Assembly (NCBI RefSeq): GCF_009741975.1 | Contig: NZ_WPCF01000002.1 | Location: forward strand, 1-64,000 | Origin: Halobacterium sp. CBA1126 | GTDB taxonomy: Archaea; Halobacteriota; Halobacteria; Halobacteriales; Halobacteriaceae | Reading direction: 5' to 3' | Length of the DNA stretch: 64,000 nt | Shown: positions 54,752 to 63,396 of the stretch, piece by piece | Layout: each line of letters opens with the position of its first letter | Numbering within the stretch: position 1 is the first letter of the stretch | Position numbers and translations under genes: made by a program | Notes under the pieces: generated by a model | The model's input: the letters and a program-made list of their open reading frames with translations, nothing else | What the model was told of the DNA's origin: nothing | Database searches by the model: none

Positions 54752-55990
54752 ATGGTCGATCACGCGAAGCTCCGCGACCCCAACGCGGAGTACACCATGC
54801 GGGACCTCTCCGCAGAGACGATGGGCATCTCCAACGAGCGCGGTGGCGTCCGCGACGCGGAGATCACGGACGTACAGACGACGATGGTCGACGGCAACTA
54901 CCCGTGGATTCTCGTCCGCGTCTACACGGACGCGGGCGTCGTCGGCACGGGCGAGTCCTACTGGGGCGGCGGCGACACCGCCATCATCGAGCGGATGAAG
55001 CCGTTCCTCGTCGGCGAGAATCCCTTAGACATCGACCGCCTCTACGAGCACCTCGTCCAGAAGATGAGCGGCGAGGGCTCCATCTCCGGGAAAGTCATCT
55101 CCGCCATCTCCGGCATCGAAATCGCGCTCCACGACGCCGCGGGGAAGCTCCTCGGCGTTCCGGCCTACCAGCTCGTCGGCGGGAAGTACCGCGACGAGGT
55201 ACGGGTCTACTGTGACCTCCACACCGAGAACGAGGCCGACCCGCAGGCCTGCGCCGCCGAAGCCGAGCGCGTCGTCGAGAACCTCGGCTACGACGCCATC
55301 AAGTTCGACCTCGACGTGCCGTCCGGCCACGAGAAGGACCGCGCGAACCGCCACCTCCGCAACCCCGAAATCGACCACAAGGTCGACATCGTGGAGGCGA
55401 CCACGGAGGCCGTCGGCGACAAGGCCGACGTCGCCTTCGACTGCCACTGGGCGTTCACCGGCGGCTCGGCGAAGCGGCTCGCCAGCGAGCTCGAGGAGTA
55501 CGACGTCTGGTGGCTCGAAGACCCCGTCCCGCCGGAGAACCACGAGGTCCAGGAGCAGGTCACGAAGTCCACGACGACGCCCATCGCGGTCGGCGAGAAC
55601 GTCTACCGGAAGCACGGCCAGCGGACGCTGCTGGAGCCGCAGGCCGTCGACATCGTGGCGCCGGACCTGCCGCGCGTCGGCGGGATGCGCGAGACCCGCA
55701 AGATTGCGGACCTCGCGGACATGTACTACATCCCCGTGGCGATGCACAACGTCTCCTCGCCCATCGGGACGATGGCGAGCGCTCACGTCGGCGCCGCCAT
55801 CCCGAACTCGCTGGCGCTGGAGTACCACTCCTACGAGCTCGGCTGGTGGGAGGACCTGGTCGAGGAGGACGACCTCATCGAGGACGGCCGCATGGAGATT
55901 CCGGAAGAGCCCGGCCTCGGCCTGACGCTCGACCTCGACGCCGTCGGCGACCACATGGTCGAAGGCGAAACACTCTTCGACGAAGCGTAG
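54752..55990 (+). CDS. xacD: D-xylonate/L-arabinonate dehydratase (enolase superfamily)
   Basis: The product has 412 residues. MVDHAKLRDPNAEYTMRDLS and SAETMGIS match the Haloferax XacD N-terminus, then VGTGESYWGGGD, IKFDLDVPSGHEKDRANRHL, the metal ligands around FDCHW, WWLEDPVPPEN and VGENVYR, and the late histidine in VAMHNVSSP. It removes water from xylonate to give 2-keto-3-deoxyxylonate. It forms a locus with xacE downstream. Confidence 0.95.
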   Translation: MVDHAKLRDPNAEYTMRDLSAETMGISNERGGVRDAEITDVQTTMVDGNYPWILVRVYTDAGVVGTGESYWGGGDTAIIERMKPFLVGENPLDIDRLYEHLVQKMSGEGSISGKVISAISGIEIALHDAAGKLLGVPAYQLVGGKYRDEVRVYCDLHTENEADPQACAAEAERVVENLGYDAIKFDLDVPSGHEKDRANRHLRNPEIDHKVDIVEATTEAVGDKADVAFDCHWAFTGGSAKRLASELEEYDVWWLEDPVPPENHEVQEQVTKSTTTPIAVGENVYRKHGQRTLLEPQAVDIVAPDLPRVGGMRETRKIADLADMYYIPVAMHNVSSPIGTMASAHVGAAIPNSLALEYHSYELGWWEDLVEEDDLIEDGRMEIPEEPGLGLTLDLDAVGDHMVEGETLFDEA

Positions 55991-56041
55991 CTTCATCGAG
56001 CACGCTGGGCTTCGCTCAGCGACGTTCGACGACGCGTAGCT
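55976..56041 (+). repeat. Direct repeat pair and hairpin after xacD
   Basis: TTCGACGAAGCGTAGCT (55976-55992), covering the end of xacD, recurs at 56025-56041 with one change. Between them is a 7-base-pair hairpin, GCTGGGC-TTC-GCTCAGC (56004-56020, one G-T pair). The pair suggests a small tandem duplication; the hairpin may end or stabilise the xacD transcript. Confidence 0.45.
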
Positions 56042-56239
56042 GTACTGAACACGGGACCGACGTCCCGAACGACCGACACGTAACCCTCTGGCTCGCGTCG
56101 CACGGCCCGCTGTTCCGGGTCGGCGGCGCCGCGGCGCCCGCGTGCCGGGCGTCGCGTTCTGCCGCTTCTCCGTCGGACCGAATCGCCAGTCCGACAACCG
56201 ACTATTACCAGTTAGTTCACGGACGGGACGGCGATACTC

Positions 56240-56246
56240 TTTTAAC
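56240..56246 (+). promoter_or_regulatory. TATA box of xacE
   Basis: TTTTAAC is 22-28 bases before the ATG at 56268, which suggests a leaderless transcript. Confidence 0.5.
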
Positions 56247-56267
56247 TACATCGGTGTATCAACGAGT

Positions 56268-57152
56268 ATGCGGTACTATCGACTCCCTAGTAGAGAGCAG
56301 GGAACGGACTCGGAGTCCCTCGTCGTCGTCGACGGGGAAGACGACGCCTACGACCTGACGACGGCGTCCGACGACCTCGGGTCGTTCACAGAACTCGCTC
56401 GCGCGGCGAACGCCAGCGACCGGTCCATCGACGCCATCGCACAGGACCGAATCCCCGACGCCGACCAGTACGAACTGGACGACGCCGAGCGGGACGCACT
56501 CCTCCCGGTCGTCCCCGACGAGGTCTGGGCAGCGGGCGTCACGTACAGCATCAGCGAGGAAGCGCGGAAGGCCGAGAGCGGGAAACCCGAGGTGTACATC
56601 GACGTCTACGACAGCGACCGCCCGGAGCTGTTCCTGAAAGCGACCCCCTCCCGGACGGTCGGTCCGAACGACGCTATCGGCGTGCGCGGGGACTCCGAGT
56701 GGAACGTCCCCGAGCCCGAACTCGGCGTCGTCCTGCACCGCGAGCAGGTCGTCGGCTACACCATCGGCAACGACGTGTCCAGCCGCGACATCGAGGGCGA
56801 GAACCCGCTGTACCTCCCGCAGGCGAAGGTCTACGACCGCTGCTGTTCGCTCGGCCCCTGCGTCGCCACCGGCGACGTCGTCGAAGACCCACACGACCTC
56901 GAGATGACGCTCACAATCGAGCGCGACGGCGAGCTCGTCTTCGAAGACGCCACCTCGACGAGCGAGATGGCGACGACCTGTGAGAACCTCGTCGAGTACC
57001 TCCGCCGGCACAACAACCTCCCCGAGACCCTCGTCTTGCTCACGGGGACCGCGCTCGTGCCGCCGGACACGTTCACGCTCAACGAAGGCGACGAAGTCAC
57101 CATCGACATCGACCACATCGGCGAACTCGTCAACGACACCGTCGTCGTCTGA
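56268..57152 (+). CDS. xacE: 2-keto-3-deoxyxylonate dehydratase (FAH family)
   Basis: The product has 294 residues. MRYYRLPSREQG, EVWAAGVTYSISEEARKAES, VYDSDRPELFLKATPSRTVG, PEPELGVVL with acidic metal ligands, GNDVSSRDIEGENPLYLPQA and LLTGTALVPPDTFTL follow haloarchaeal XacE. It turns 2-keto-3-deoxyxylonate (or arabinonate) into 2,5-dioxopentanoate, the substrate of XacF. It lies 277 bases after xacD with its own promoter-like box. Confidence 0.94.
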   Translation: MRYYRLPSREQGTDSESLVVVDGEDDAYDLTTASDDLGSFTELARAANASDRSIDAIAQDRIPDADQYELDDAERDALLPVVPDEVWAAGVTYSISEEARKAESGKPEVYIDVYDSDRPELFLKATPSRTVGPNDAIGVRGDSEWNVPEPELGVVLHREQVVGYTIGNDVSSRDIEGENPLYLPQAKVYDRCCSLGPCVATGDVVEDPHDLEMTLTIERDGELVFEDATSTSEMATTCENLVEYLRRHNNLPETLVLLTGTALVPPDTFTLNEGDEVTIDIDHIGELVNDTVVV

Positions 57153-57222
57153 CGGGACGCGAAAACACGAAACGACCGCGAGAGTGCGGCGCTAGCTCGA
57201 CGCTGCGAACGGCGATGAACCG

Positions 57223-59553
57223 CTATTCTGCGCTTTCGACGTCCGTCTCGGCGAAGTACGTCCGCGCGCCCTCAGGGACGGCCTTCGTCTCGGTGACCTC
57301 GAAGCCGGCCGCGTCAGCGATGTCCGCCGCGGAGTGACCGACGCGGAACGCGTACGGCCCCTCCTCGACGGCGAGGTTCATGTCGCGGTCGTGGTACGCC
57401 AACTGGGAGGCGTCGACCTCGAAGCTGACGCGCTTGGTCTCGCCCGGGTCGAGGGCGACGCGCTCGAACGCGACGAGCTCCTGCACCGGCCGCGCCTGGT
57501 CGGGGTTCTCCGCGCTCGCGTACAACTGGACGACGTCGTGGCCCGCCGTGTCACCGGTGTTCTCGACGGTCACCTCGGCGGTGACGGTGCCGGCCGGCTG
57601 GAGTTCGGTCGTGGACAGCGAGAGGTCGCCGTACTCGAAGTCCGTGTAGCTGAGGCCGTGCCCGAACGGGAACAGCGGGTCGGTCTCCGTGTAGACGTAC
57701 TCCTCGTTGGCGGTGTTCGGCTTCCGGTTGTAGTGGACCGGGAGCTGGCCGACCGACCGCGGAATCGACACCGGGAGGTGGCCGCCGGGGTTGTGCTCGC
57801 CGAAGACGACCTCGGCGACGCCCTCGCCGCCGCGCTCGCCGGGCAGCCACGCCTGCAGGACGGCGGGCACCGACTCCACGATGGACTCGATGGAGTGGGG
57901 CTTCCCGCTGACGACGACGGTCACGACCGGCGTCCCCGTCTCGTCGACGCGCTCGACGAGCGCCTGCTGGACGCCGGGGAGCCCGAGGTCGACGACGTCA
58001 CAGCCCTCGCCGCTCGTGGCGACGCTGGGCATGTTGACGCGCTCGCGGTCCGAGTCCGAGAAGTCGACCGCCGAGCGGGCGCCCACGAACACGAGCACGA
58101 CGTCGGCGTCTTCGGCGGCCTCGGCGGCCGCGTCGAAGTCGTCGGTGTCGGGGCCGGTCGTCGTGCAGCCCTGCTCGTAGCGGACGTCGAAGCCGTACTC
58201 GTCGGCGCGCGCCTGCACCGCGTCCAGCGGCGTCGTCGCGTCGAGTTCGACTTCTTCCTCCGGGTAGTGGGCGGGGTACGCGTAGTCGCCCATGAGCTCC
58301 TGCGCGTCGTCGGCCTTCGGCCCGACGACCGCCACGGTGTCCGTGTCCTCGCCCGCGAGCGGGAGCAGGTCGTCCTCGTTCTTCAGCAGCGTCATCGACT
58401 CCCGGGCCGCGCGCGTCGTGAGCTCGCGGGCTTCCTCGGTGCCGAACGGCTCGGCCGCCGCGTCGGCGTCCACGGTCGGGTCGTCGAGGACGCCCTTCTC
58501 GGCTTTCGCGCGCAGCACGCGCCGGACCGCGCGGTCGAGGGTCGCCTCCGAGAGCTCCCCGGCCTCGACGGCGTCCGCGAGGTGTTCGCCGTAGCAGTCC
58601 GTGTACGGCAGCTCGACGTCGATGCCGGCTTCGACGGCGGCGACGCCGGCCTCGCGCTCGTCGGCGGCGACGCCGTGCTCGCTGCGGAGGAACTCGACGC
58701 TGTAGTAGTCAGAGACGACCGTGCCGTCGAAGCCCCACTCGCCGCGGAGCACGTCCGTCAGCAGCCACTCGTCGCTGGCACAGGGGACGCCGTCGATGTC
58801 GTGGTAGGCGTTCATCACGGCCTCGGCGTCGGCCGTGCGGATGGCCGCCTCGAACGGGAACAGGTGCGTCTCGCGGAGTTCCCGACGGCCGACGTTGACC
58901 GAACTCCGGTTCTTCCCGCCCTCTCCGGCGCCGTGGCCGGCGAAGTGCTTGAGCGTCGCGGCGATGCCGTCGCCGTCGCCCTGCAGGCCGTCCACGTATC
59001 CGCAGGCCATCGCGGCGACCAGGTAGGGGTCCTCGCCGAACGTCTCCTCGACGCGCCCCCACCGGAGGTCTCGCGCGACGTCCAGTACCGGCGAGAGGGC
59101 GTGGACGGTCCCGATGGCCTCCAGCTGGTCGCGGATGGTGTCCGTGACCGTCTCGAGGAGGTCCGGCGACCACGTGCTCGCCATCCCGATCATCTGCGGG
59201 AACGTCGTGGCCTCCGGCCCCATGTAGCCGCTCAGGCACTCCTCGTGGGGAATCGCGGGGACGCCGAGCCGCGTCTCCTCGCGGAGGTACGCCTGGAGCT
59301 CGTTCGTCCGCTCGGCCGCCTCCTCCGGGGCGAGGCTCCCCTCGCCGCCGATGCGGGTGAGGTGGCCGATACCGTTCGAGAGGTGCTCGTCGACGGCCGC
59401 TTCGTCGAGCGTGCCGTCCTCGTTCAGGAGCTTCTCGGCGTTCACGGAGCCGAGTTGCGCTGCCTTCTCCTCGACGGTCATCTGCTCGAGGAGTTCGTCT
59501 ACGCGTCGGTCGGTCGGCGTCTCGGCGACACCGCCGTCTGGGCCAGTTCGCAT
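57223..59553 (-). CDS. GH3 beta-xylosidase/beta-glucosidase
   Basis: The product has 776 residues without signal peptide. It has the GH3 barrel (about 20-310; RDLRWGRVEETFGEDPYL, KHFAGHGAGEGG, and GTVVSDYYSVE with the nucleophile aspartate), the second alpha/beta domain (about 365-600; TLLKNEDDLLPL) and a C-terminal fibronectin-III-like domain (about 640-760; DVVQLYASAENP). It would split xylobiose and short xylo-oligosaccharides into xylose inside the cell. Glucosidase activity cannot be separated by eye. It is convergent with xacE. Confidence 0.92.
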   Translation of the reverse strand: MRTGPDGGVAETPTDRRVDELLEQMTVEEKAAQLGSVNAEKLLNEDGTLDEAAVDEHLSNGIGHLTRIGGEGSLAPEEAAERTNELQAYLREETRLGVPAIPHEECLSGYMGPEATTFPQMIGMASTWSPDLLETVTDTIRDQLEAIGTVHALSPVLDVARDLRWGRVEETFGEDPYLVAAMACGYVDGLQGDGDGIAATLKHFAGHGAGEGGKNRSSVNVGRRELRETHLFPFEAAIRTADAEAVMNAYHDIDGVPCASDEWLLTDVLRGEWGFDGTVVSDYYSVEFLRSEHGVAADEREAGVAAVEAGIDVELPYTDCYGEHLADAVEAGELSEATLDRAVRRVLRAKAEKGVLDDPTVDADAAAEPFGTEEARELTTRAARESMTLLKNEDDLLPLAGEDTDTVAVVGPKADDAQELMGDYAYPAHYPEEEVELDATTPLDAVQARADEYGFDVRYEQGCTTTGPDTDDFDAAAEAAEDADVVLVFVGARSAVDFSDSDRERVNMPSVATSGEGCDVVDLGLPGVQQALVERVDETGTPVVTVVVSGKPHSIESIVESVPAVLQAWLPGERGGEGVAEVVFGEHNPGGHLPVSIPRSVGQLPVHYNRKPNTANEEYVYTETDPLFPFGHGLSYTDFEYGDLSLSTTELQPAGTVTAEVTVENTGDTAGHDVVQLYASAENPDQARPVQELVAFERVALDPGETKRVSFEVDASQLAYHDRDMNLAVEEGPYAFRVGHSAADIADAAGFEVTETKAVPEGARTYFAETDVESAE

Positions 59554-59643
59554 CAACGGTGTCGTCGCAATCCCCGATATTAATAATTCGGATGTGCGAG
59601 CGCCTGACGCACCCCGAGAAGCGCGAGGACAGCGCCAACTAAA

Positions 59644-59658
59644 TTCTGAATGGCAGAA
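59644..59658. repeat. TTCTG-N5-CAGAA palindrome
   Basis: TTCTGAATGGCAGAA has 5-base inverted arms and is followed by CAATACC. Confidence 0.4.
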
Positions 59659-59771
59659 CAATACCGGAGACAGGCAGAGTGAAATCCGTACAGAATCAGC
59701 GCGAGAAGCCCGTTCTACACCCACAGCTGAAGTTTTCGACCGCCGAAACTCTCGATGTAACGAACAGGATA

Positions 59772-59788
59772 GTTCTGGATACCAGAAC
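59772..59788. repeat. GTTCTG-N5-CAGAAC palindrome
   Basis: GTTCTGGATACCAGAAC has exact 6-base inverted arms; it contains the same TTCTG-N5-CAGAA core as the sites at 35886 and 59644. Confidence 0.45.
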
Positions 59789-60105
59789 GAAAGTCGCGCA
59801 CTAGGGAACCCAACCGATACCGCAGAGGTCACCGCAGTATCCGGCTCTTAGCCCGATTTCCAGTTCACACCTCGCAGTCGTTGCACACCGATTCCACGCT
59901 CCGAGCTCCGAGAGCGGCGGTACTGGAGTCGCTGGCGCGATGAGAGCGCCCCCTTCCGGTCCAGCTGTTTTCTCCCGCTTCGAGTCGAATCCGACCGTTG
60001 AAGTTTGCTATTCCAGAACAGTATCTGACGTCGCCAGGTCGGTCGCCCGTTCGGTGGCCGACGATTCGCCTACGTTCCCAGCCTGTGACTCGGCGACAAC
60101 CGAGA

Positions 60106-60127
60106 ATTACACCAATACGATTGTAAT
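60106..60127. repeat. ATTACA-N10-TGTAAT palindrome, copy 3
   Basis: Arms ATTACA (60106-60111) and TGTAAT (60122-60127) flank CCAATACGAT. The surrounding 31 bases match copy 4 at about 25 positions. Confidence 0.55.
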
Positions 60128-60747
60128 ACCCTGGGTCTCTCAGTTGTCGTTCCACGCGGAACCGCTTATGTAGACGTGAGACGTCGGCTGAAAACAGTGG
60201 CTCGCCGTTCCGCACGCGATCGCCGGCGCCGACGATGGGACGTCGTTCGTCGGTCCGACGAACTGGGTGGCGAGTGCGGTTCACATGAACGAGAGTAGAA
60301 CTAGGCAATAGATGGTCAACTATTTGGTGTTTATCGAGAGTGTAGTGTTACTCGAGACGCTGTGGTCGTACGGGGTTGGTCTCAACGTCACGTAGTACGC
60401 CGGTTAACCGACAATATTCGGAGTTCGTCTGACAGCATCAGTTCGGGGTTCGATGCTCGGGTTAGCCCGATAGGCACGGGATCATAGACGCTCGAAGAAT
60501 TTTTCTCGCCAGTATTGCTTTCGCTGGTCGAGTGTTGGCGTTCTATCGACTGTTCACTCCGTCAGTAGTAATGATTTCTCACGCAATACTCTCCGACAGT
60601 TCGTCGTCTCGTTTGCGCCGTCGACGCTCTCCAAAACGTACTCTGTTAGTGATACGACTTTGGTCGAAGTTAGTTCGCGTCGCAGCCTCGCCGACCGACA
60701 ACGACCGGTCGGATCGCGTCACGAGCGTGCGAGAACCACAGCTCTCG

Positions 60748-60769
60748 CTTACACCAATACCTTTGTAAT
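60748..60769 (+). promoter_or_regulatory. Palindrome copy 4 over the rdfA promoter
   Basis: CTTACA (60748-60753) and TGTAAT (60764-60769) flank CCAATACCTT; one arm base differs from the consensus. TTTGTAAT is 23-30 bases before the rdfA ATG, where a TATA box is expected, so the palindrome overlaps the promoter. Confidence 0.5.
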
Positions 60770-60791
60770 GCCGTGGGGTGTACGTGCGGGC

Positions 60792-61406
60792 ATGACTGAG
60801 TCGTCGCGGCCGAACAGCAAGGTCGCACGCGTCATCGAGGCGTACGACCTCGGCGGGATGGGCGAACAGCTGGAGGTCGCGTGGACCGGCGAGGACGGCG
60901 AACGGACGAGTCTGCGGGACCTCGCCGACGAGTTCAACCGCGCGGTCCTCGACGCCGCTATCCGGCAGTCCGACGGCACCATCGCGGAGACCGACCTCCA
61001 GAGCGCGTACCAGACGCTGACCGAGGACGACGTCTCCAGCGCCGACCGCATGCGGAAGCGCCGCGAGCTCGAAGCGATGGGCGTCGACGTCGACGACGTG
61101 ACCGCGGACTTCGTCACCCACCAGGCCATCCACACGTACCTCACGGAGTACCGGGAGGCCGAACTCCCGGAGGAGTCGGGCGACCCGGAGCAGAAGGCCG
61201 AGATGCTCGAACGCCTCCAGGGCCGCACCTCCGCGGTCACCGAGTCGACCATCGACGGACTCGTGGCCAGCGGCGACCTCAGCGAGCGCGACTACGACGT
61301 CATCGTCGACGTGCGCGTCATCTGCGGGGACTGCGGTACCGACTACGCCGCCGGGGAACTCCTCCGGCAGGGCGGCTGTGACTGCGGCGCCGGTGCGAGT
61401 GAGTGA
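60792..61406 (+). CDS. rdfA: Rod-determining factor RdfA
   Basis: The product has 204 residues. KVARVIEAYDLGGMGEQLE, a TSLRDLADEFNRAVL helix, and a C-terminal zinc-binding end (VICGDCGTDYAAGELL, then GGCDCG) match the haloarchaeal RdfA family. RdfA is needed for rod formation in Haloferax volcanii. It directly precedes the SMC-related gene with a 43-base gap, an arrangement conserved in haloarchaea. The zinc end suggests nucleic-acid or protein binding. Confidence 0.87.
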   Translation: MTESSRPNSKVARVIEAYDLGGMGEQLEVAWTGEDGERTSLRDLADEFNRAVLDAAIRQSDGTIAETDLQSAYQTLTEDDVSSADRMRKRRELEAMGVDVDDVTADFVTHQAIHTYLTEYREAELPEESGDPEQKAEMLERLQGRTSAVTESTIDGLVASGDLSERDYDVIVDVRVICGDCGTDYAAGELLRQGGCDCGAGASE

Positions 61407-61449
61407 CCGTGACAACACTTAAGCAGTAGCGCCGTCTCGAATGTACTTA

Positions 61450-63396
61450 ATGGCACCACAGCAGACTGCCGAACGTGACGTGCGCGTCCACGCTCGCAAC
61501 GTCGGCGGCATCGACGAAGCCGAAGTGTCGCTCCCGCCCGGCGTGACCGTGCTCACGGGGCGGAACGCGACCAACCGAACGTCGTTCCTGCAGGCGATCA
61601 TGGCGGGTCTCGGCAGCGAGCGCGCCACCCTCAAGGGAGACGCCGACGAGGGCGAGGTCGAGCTCCAGGTCGGCGACGAGACCTACACGCGAACGCTCAC
61701 CCGCAGCGGCGACACCGTCGTCTACGGCGGCGACCCCTACCTCGACGACCCCACGGTCGCCGACCAGTTCGCGTTCCTCCTCGAGAACACGGAAGTCCGG
61801 CGGGCCGTCGCGCGCGGCGACGACCTCCGCGAAATCATCATGGACCCGGTCGACACGGAGGAGATCGAGTCCCAGATCCGACAGCTCGAAAACGAGAAGC
61901 GGGACCTCGACGACCAGATTCAGGAGTTAGAGCGAATCGAGCACGAACTCCCTGAGCTGGAGGCCGAGAAACAGGACATCGAGGAGGACCTCGAAGCCGC
62001 CCGCGAAGAGCTCGCCGAGGTCGAAGCCGAAATCGAGGAGCGCGACGTCAGCCTCGAACAGAGCCGCTCGCAGAAGGAAGCCATCGAGGAGGCCTTCGAG
62101 GCGCTGCGGGACGCCCAGTCCGAGCTCGAGGACCTCGAGTTCGACCTCGAAACCGAACAGCAGACCCTCGACGACCTCCGCGACGAGCGCGACCAGCTCG
62201 AAGCCGAACTGGACGACGCCGACGAGTTCGACGAGAACCCGGACCACCTCGCCGGCCGCATCGACGAACTCCGCGAGCGCAAGCGCGCCCTCGACGACAC
62301 CATCAGCCAGCTCGGCAGCGTCATCAGCTTCAACGAGGAGATGCTCGACGGCGAAGGGTTAGACCTCGACGAGTTCGGCGACGACGCCGACACCGACCCG
62401 ACCCAGCAGCTCCTCGGCGACAGCGAGAACGTCGTCTGCTGGACGTGTGGCTCCGAGGTCGAACGCGACAGCATCGAAGAGACCGTCGACCACCTCCGCG
62501 AACTGCGCGCGGAGAAACTCGACGAGCGCAGCGACATCGACGACCAGATCGACGACCTGTCGTCGACGCGCTCGGAGATCCAGCGCCAGCAGCGCGAGCG
62601 CGAGCGCACCGAGCGCCGCCTCTCGGAAGTCGAGGCCGAAATCGAGTCCACCGAGCAGCGCATCGACTCCCTCGAGGAGTCCATCGAAGACCAGCGCGAG
62701 GAGGTCGAGGAACTCGAAGCCGAGACCGAGGACGCCGGGACGGGCGGCGACTACGACGAGGTGCTGGAGCTCCACCGCAAGTCCAACGAGGTCGAAATCC
62801 GCATCGAGCGCCTGGAGAGCGACCTCGAGGACGTCGAGAGCGACATCGAAGAGCACGAGGAGACGCTCGGCGAGCGCGACGAGCTGGTCGAGCGCCGCGA
62901 GGAGATCGACGACGAACTCACGGACCTCCGGACGAAGGTCGACCGCATCGAGGAGGAGGCCGTCGAGGAGTTCAACGACCACATGGAGTCCGTGCTCGCC
63001 GTCCTGGAGTACGACAACATCGAGCGCATCTGGGTCGAGCGCCGCGAGCGCGAGGTCCGCGAGGGCCGCCACAAGGTCGAGAAGACGACGTTCGACCTCC
63101 ACATCATCCGCGCGACCGACGACGGTACGTCCTATCGGGACACCATCGACCACCTCTCCGAGAGCGAACGCGAGGTCACCGGACTCGTGTTCGCGCTCGC
63201 TGGCTACCTCGTCCACGAGGTCTACGAGGACGTCCCGTTCATGGTGCTTGACTCCCTGGAGGCCATCGACTCCGACCGCATCGCGCGCGTCGTCGAGTAC
63301 TTCAGCGACTACGCCGACTACCTCACCGTCGCGCTCCTCCCGGAGGACGCCCAGGCGCTCTCCGAGGAGTACACTTACGTCGAGCAGATCAACTGA
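61450..63396 (+). CDS. sph: Archaea-specific SMC-related protein (Sph)
   Basis: The product has 648 residues, SMC/Rad50-like. An N-terminal ATPase part (about 1-130), two long coiled coils (about 140-290 and 340-550) with a Rad50-hook-like CWTC (Cys330-Cys333) at the turn, and a C-terminal ATPase part with PFMVLDSLEAIDSDR (Walker B). The Walker A position reads LTGRNATNRTSFLQAI, so the usual glycine-lysine is Asn-Arg. The start at 61450 is preferred to 61441 because of an ACTTAAG box about 30 bases before it. It probably acts in chromosome structure or repair and, with RdfA, in cell shape. Confidence 0.9.
   Translation: MAPQQTAERDVRVHARNVGGIDEAEVSLPPGVTVLTGRNATNRTSFLQAIMAGLGSERATLKGDADEGEVELQVGDETYTRTLTRSGDTVVYGGDPYLDDPTVADQFAFLLENTEVRRAVARGDDLREIIMDPVDTEEIESQIRQLENEKRDLDDQIQELERIEHELPELEAEKQDIEEDLEAAREELAEVEAEIEERDVSLEQSRSQKEAIEEAFEALRDAQSELEDLEFDLETEQQTLDDLRDERDQLEAELDDADEFDENPDHLAGRIDELRERKRALDDTISQLGSVISFNEEMLDGEGLDLDEFGDDADTDPTQQLLGDSENVVCWTCGSEVERDSIEETVDHLRELRAEKLDERSDIDDQIDDLSSTRSEIQRQQRERERTERRLSEVEAEIESTEQRIDSLEESIEDQREEVEELEAETEDAGTGGDYDEVLELHRKSNEVEIRIERLESDLEDVESDIEEHEETLGERDELVERREEIDDELTDLRTKVDRIEEEAVEEFNDHMESVLAVLEYDNIERIWVERREREVREGRHKVEKTTFDLHIIRATDDGTSYRDTIDHLSESEREVTGLVFALAGYLVHEVYEDVPFMVLDSLEAIDSDRIARVVEYFSDYADYLTVALLPEDAQALSEEYTYVEQIN

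Larger units (their letters stand above)
59554..60791. other. Gene-free stretch (1.24 kb) with several palindromes
   Basis: No convincing gene was found. Lower G+C than its flanks. The first part holds the GH3 promoter (ATATTAATAAT, 59577-59587). It also contains TTCTG-N5-CAGAA palindromes at 59644-59658 and 59773-59787, a CAGAACAGTATCTG stretch near 60014-60026, and two copies of the ATTACA-type palindrome at 60106 and 60748. The last copy serves as promoter region of rdfA. Confidence 0.5.
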
